Shown piece by piece: positions 5,537-8,063 of a stretch of 8,063 nt of DNA. The DNA lies in contig WFZN01000044.1 in assembly GCA_015489555.1 (NCBI GenBank), positions 1 to 8,063 on the forward strand, given 5' to 3'. Origin of the DNA: Candidatus Dojkabacteria bacterium (GTDB taxonomy: Bacteria > Patescibacteriota > Dojkabacteria > GCA-002793355). Under the pieces are notes generated by a model, which saw nothing but the letters and a program-made list of their open reading frames with translations, was not told where the DNA came from and did not search any database. The translations under genes were made by a program, and so were the position numbers. Within the stretch, counting starts at the first letter, position 1; each line of letters opens with the position of its first letter.

Positions 5537-6055
5537 ATGAGTAAACAGGTGCATCTTGGCGATCAGGGAACAACCCAAGGCAGTTTAGTTAATGCCAAAA
5601 GACTCTCAAAGGGTGACGCAATTTTTGATTTTTATGGTGATGGTGATGAGTTGATTGCAGTTATAAACCTTTGCATCCAGATAGTTAAAGACAGCAATGT
5701 AAAGAGTATATTACAAGGTATTGTTGAGTCTATCTACTTTGTGTTTTCGGTAGCAGGGCTTGAAACCTATGATCAAGGTTTAACTAAAATCGGGCGGTAT
5801 TTATCAGAGTGGGAAAGAGTAATAGAAAAAATTGCCAAAAGTAAAAGACTGCATAAGTTTATATTAATCTGGCCTAACAAAGAAGCAGCATATTTGAATT
5901 GGGCTCGTAGCATTTCAAGAAGATGGGAACGCACAATCTATAGGACCGACAAGCTAAGATTTAGTGAATACGAAGAGTACAGGGCATATTTTAATAGGCT
6001 GTCATCTGTGTTATTTGAGTTGTCTTTATATTTTACAAAATTAGAAACTAAATAA
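5537..6055 (+). CDS. Divergent PduO-type cob(I)alamin adenosyltransferase
   Basis: The PduO/MMAB family transfers the adenosyl group of ATP to cob(I)alamin to make adenosylcobalamin; the enzyme is a cytoplasmic trimer of five-helix bundles. Numbering from the ATG at 5537 (172 residues, a normal length), the N-terminal ATP loop is GDQGTT 8-13 (family 'KTGDxGTT'; here preceded by His-Leu, not Lys-Thr). YGDGDEL 33-39 keeps the Asp-Glu-Leu of 'YGtvDEL'. F108 sits where the family Phe displaces the lower cobalt ligand. ARSISRRWER (123-132) keeps R124, R128, R129, E131 and R132, equivalent to the human MMAB arginines mutated in methylmalonic aciduria. NRLSSVLFEL matches the C-terminal helix. The usual PGGS after F108 is replaced by IWPNK. 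A TTG at 5531 would add two residues, but it overlaps the -10 box. Assignment to the family is strong; activity is likely but not proven. Confidence 0.82.
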   Translation: MSKQVHLGDQGTTQGSLVNAKRLSKGDAIFDFYGDGDELIAVINLCIQIVKDSNVKSILQGIVESIYFVFSVAGLETYDQGLTKIGRYLSEWERVIEKIAKSKRLHKFILIWPNKEAAYLNWARSISRRWERTIYRTDKLRFSEYEEYRAYFNRLSSVLFELSLYFTKLETK

Positions 6056-6073
6056 AAATCTAATTTAAGTGTA

Positions 6074-6079
6074 TATAAA
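6074..6079 (+). promoter_or_regulatory. Possible -10 box of miaA, leaderless spacing
   Basis: TATAAA ends five bases before the miaA ATG (6085); TATATA two bases earlier is an alternative. No -35 match is apparent. The 29-base gap after the preceding gene is AT-rich, so a chance match is quite possible; the support is the shared spacing with the other promoters in the window. There is no Shine-Dalgarno. Confidence 0.3.
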
Positions 6080-6084
6080 TTTTT

Positions 6085-7059
6085 ATGCATAGGCGAATAT
6101 CGTTTTGCTACATTTTTGGACCTACTGGTTCAGGTAAGACTGGTTTGGCTTATAAACTCTATAAGCTGAGGCCAGAAGAGTCTCTTTTAGTATCTGTTGA
6201 TTCACGTAAGTTGTATACGGGGTTAGATGTTGGTACTCACAAAGCTCCTCTTCTTGATCTTATAAAAAAGGGGATACCCGTGTTAGGGATTAATTTGTTT
6301 GCTCCCACAAAGCGCGTTAGCGCGGCAATGTTTATAGAGCGTTTACTACCAGCACTTAAAGAGTATGTTGATAGGGGGAAAACGCGTATAATCTTTTTTG
6401 GCGGTAGCGGGCTATATATGGAAGCTCTGTTGAATTTAGAACAAAATTTATCGTTTGTGCCGCCAGATTATAAGCTGCGTGAGAAGCTTAGAAAACTTAG
6501 CCTCAAAGAGTTGTTTGGTAAACTTGAAAGGCTTGATCCTACTATTAAGCTTAATAGGAGTGAAGCTAATAATAGGGTGAGGCTTATTAGAAAAGTTGAG
6601 GTTTTGCTCAACCGACGCGTGGATACCTTTATGAATTTGGATTCAGATAGATTTAATTATTTTGTTAAGTGGTATCAAGAGCTGCAAGAAGGGGCCAGTA
6701 TACAGCTTTTTTTATTTAACCCGTTTTTAGATACCCCTATGAAGGCGAAATATTACCGCAAACTTAAGTACCGTGCTTTTAAGATGGTACATGAAGGCTT
6801 GGTTCAGGAAGTAAAATCATTAGTGGTACAGTATAGTAAGAAACAAGGATGTGAGTATTGTCCTTTTAAAGAGATACCAGGATATAAACAGGTATATAAG
6901 TTACTTAGTAAATATTCGTCTGAAAGGTTAGATAGGTACATCCTAACAAAACTCGTTGATACTATATATGTTGCTCATAGAAGATATGCAAAATATCAGT
7001 TATCCTTTTCTAGAAGAATCCTAAAGCGGTATAATTACCCTACCTACCTGTTCTATTAA
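6085..7059 (+). CDS. miaA: tRNA dimethylallyltransferase
   Basis: MiaA adds an isopentenyl (dimethylallyl) group to N6 of A37 in tRNAs that read U-starting codons, stabilising codon pairing; it is cytoplasmic and uses DMAPP. The 324-residue protein has a P-loop GPTGSGKT at 12-19, the substrate motif SVDSRKLYTGLDVGT at 37-51 (family 'SaDSrQvYrgmdIGT', with Lys in place of the common Gln at 42), and GGSGLYMEALL. The C-terminal PGYKQV and the HRRYAKYQLSF stretch match 'T+.YAKRQ.TWfr'. A GCEYCPF segment just before PGYKQV adds a Cys-x-x-Cys pair that I do not recognise as typical. The tRNA-Tyr in this window carries the A36-A37-A38 target. The gene starts 29 bases after the adenosyltransferase stop, without a Shine-Dalgarno. 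Confidence 0.95.
   Translation: MHRRISFCYIFGPTGSGKTGLAYKLYKLRPEESLLVSVDSRKLYTGLDVGTHKAPLLDLIKKGIPVLGINLFAPTKRVSAAMFIERLLPALKEYVDRGKTRIIFFGGSGLYMEALLNLEQNLSFVPPDYKLREKLRKLSLKELFGKLERLDPTIKLNRSEANNRVRLIRKVEVLLNRRVDTFMNLDSDRFNYFVKWYQELQEGASIQLFLFNPFLDTPMKAKYYRKLKYRAFKMVHEGLVQEVKSLVVQYSKKQGCEYCPFKEIPGYKQVYKLLSKYSSERLDRYILTKLVDTIYVAHRRYAKYQLSFSRRILKRYNYPTYLFY
7030..7035 (+). promoter_or_regulatory. Possible -10 box for the surface-protein gene
   Basis: A perfect TATAAT within the 3' end of miaA predicts a start near 7042 and a leader of about 56 bases to the ATG at 7098. That leader holds a 10-bp palindrome, ATTAGCTAAT (7067-7076), and a Shine-Dalgarno-like TAAGGG (7086-7091) six bases before the ATG. 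The -35 match is poor. This gene would then be the one clearly leadered CDS here. Confidence 0.25.
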
Positions 7060-7097
7060 GTATTTTATTAGCTAATGTGCCTTTGTAAGGGTAAAGT

Positions 7098-8063
7098 ATG
7101 TTAGAGATAGTGGATTTTTTTGCAAAGGTAAAACGAGAGAAAGATGGGCGTTTCGTGCGTTTATATCTTAAGGTTTATAACCAGAGTGCTGACGATTTCT
7201 ATGGTTATGTATATATAACTATTAAAGATAGAGAAGACAATCGTACGGTTTTTACGGCTCATGAGGAAGTATTAAGTATATTTGTAGATGATTCTGATGG
7301 GGTATTTTGGGATACAGACTTGCCAGCAGGAAGTTATAGAGTAAGTGTAACAATTCTTGATAAACAGAGACAAATCGTTGATAGTATTAAATACACAGCC
7401 GAAGCTAAGGCTAGGTTAGAAGAGTTTAACCTTGCCTACGCTAAGCAAGGACAGAAAGATGAAGGATCAAATTTAGATTTACCTAATAACGTGGTAAACA
7501 ATGGCTATGGTATTGCTACAGATACTAAATTGGATATAAACGTTATTGAGAGTCAAAACGTAAACAATCCTAGAACCGACGCTAGCCAGTTATCTTCTGG
7601 TATATGGCAACAGTATGAAAAGCTTTATGGTAAATTAGATCCCACAGATATGAATAATAATGGTATACCTGATGAACTTGAACCCAGCTTAATTAATACT
7701 CTAAAGGTCAAACTTTGGGGAGGACGGTATAAAGTACTTAAACAGTGGTGGGCAGATGCTGATATGGACGGTATTCCTACCTATAAAGAAGTATTTATGT
7801 ATCATACTGATCCTCAGAATCCTGATACAGATAATGATACCCTTTTAGACGGAGACGAGTTAAAAATCGGTACTTCACCAACCCAATTTGACGTGTTTGA
7901 TAGTACCGACTATGATGGGGACGGGTTATCTGCTATTGACGAAGTATCTTGTAAGACGCGTGTAGATACAGCCTACACCCATAGTATTATTGGTTTAAAG
8001 GTTAGGGATAATGTTTGGTGTAAAGCAAAAAGGGTAGGATCTACAGTTACATTGGTAGTAATC
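7098..8063 (+). CDS. Protein with thrombospondin-3-like Ca-binding repeats, 3'-truncated
   Basis: The frame is open for 322 residues to the right edge; an in-frame TAA at 7092-7094 makes the ATG at 7098 the first possible start, preceded by AAGGG at a normal Shine-Dalgarno distance. Residues 1-100 form a beta-rich, Ig/CARDB-like domain (VRLYLKVYNQS, LPAGSYRVSVTILD). A polar linker runs to about 165. Acidic repeats follow: DMNNNGIPDELE (184-195), DADMDGIPTYKE (220-231), a stretch from TDP to DGDE (237-254, with DTDNDTLLDGDE) and DYDGDGLSAIDE (271-282). These match the D-x-D-x-D-G-x-x-D-x-x-E pattern of type-3 thrombospondin or dockerin-like calcium loops, usual in secreted or surface proteins. 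No signal peptide or membrane segment is seen in the visible part, so any anchor must lie beyond the edge. The function is unknown. Confidence 0.85.
   Translation, partial: MLEIVDFFAKVKREKDGRFVRLYLKVYNQSADDFYGYVYITIKDREDNRTVFTAHEEVLSIFVDDSDGVFWDTDLPAGSYRVSVTILDKQRQIVDSIKYTAEAKARLEEFNLAYAKQGQKDEGSNLDLPNNVVNNGYGIATDTKLDINVIESQNVNNPRTDASQLSSGIWQQYEKLYGKLDPTDMNNNGIPDELEPSLINTLKVKLWGGRYKVLKQWWADADMDGIPTYKEVFMYHTDPQNPDTDNDTLLDGDELKIGTSPTQFDVFDSTDYDGDGLSAIDEVSCKTRVDTAYTHSIIGLKVRDNVWCKAKRVGSTVTLVVI

Noticed and set aside
1..8063. Alternative genetic code (UGA as Gly, as in some CPR lineages)
   Set aside because: All complete genes read through without internal TGA and end at TAA in the expected place; the standard code explains everything.

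Overview
The window is an AT-rich bacterial chromosome segment with every gene on the + strand, closely spaced, and every visible ORF ending in TAA. It mixes housekeeping genes with surface-type proteins. The proteins are bacterial (GyrB, bacterial SerRS, MiaA, DTD). The single tRNA gene, however, has the archaeal/eukaryotic form of tRNA-Tyr: C1:G72, a five-base variable loop and no encoded CCA. That combination is known from some Candidate Phyla Radiation (Patescibacteria) lineages. Compact genes and Fn3-like or thrombospondin-3-like surface proteins fit the same group. A CPR-type bacterium is therefore my best inference, not a proof.

Layout. 1-1511: 3' part of gyrB, entering from the left edge; the ATG at base 30 is internal. 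1526-1619: promoter and tRNA-Tyr(GUA). 1643-2097: D-aminoacyl-tRNA deacylase (dtd) broken by a -1 frameshift at a T5 run. 2098-2295: noncoding gap with a 16-bp perfect inverted repeat around 76 bases, then a strong promoter. 2296-2778 and 2790-4160: two unrecognised membrane-anchored proteins, the second with a 190-residue acidic disordered N-terminus. 4238-5530: serS. 5537-6055: a divergent PduO-type cob(I)alamin adenosyltransferase. 6085-7059: miaA. 7098-right edge: start of a protein with thrombospondin-3-like calcium-binding repeats.

Functional threads. Translation quality and tRNA metabolism dominate: tRNA-Tyr, the deacylase that removes D-Tyr from it, seryl-tRNA synthetase, and MiaA, whose A36-A37-A38 target is present in this tRNA-Tyr. 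The adenosyltransferase implies an adenosylcobalamin-dependent enzyme elsewhere in the genome.

Regulation. Four of six visible CDS starts have a -10-like hexamer ending exactly five bases before the ATG and no well-placed Shine-Dalgarno. This suggests leaderless transcripts and separate promoters for neighbouring genes. The strongest new leads are the archaeal-type tRNA-Tyr, the leaderless promoter pattern, the inverted-repeat element and the frameshifted dtd.
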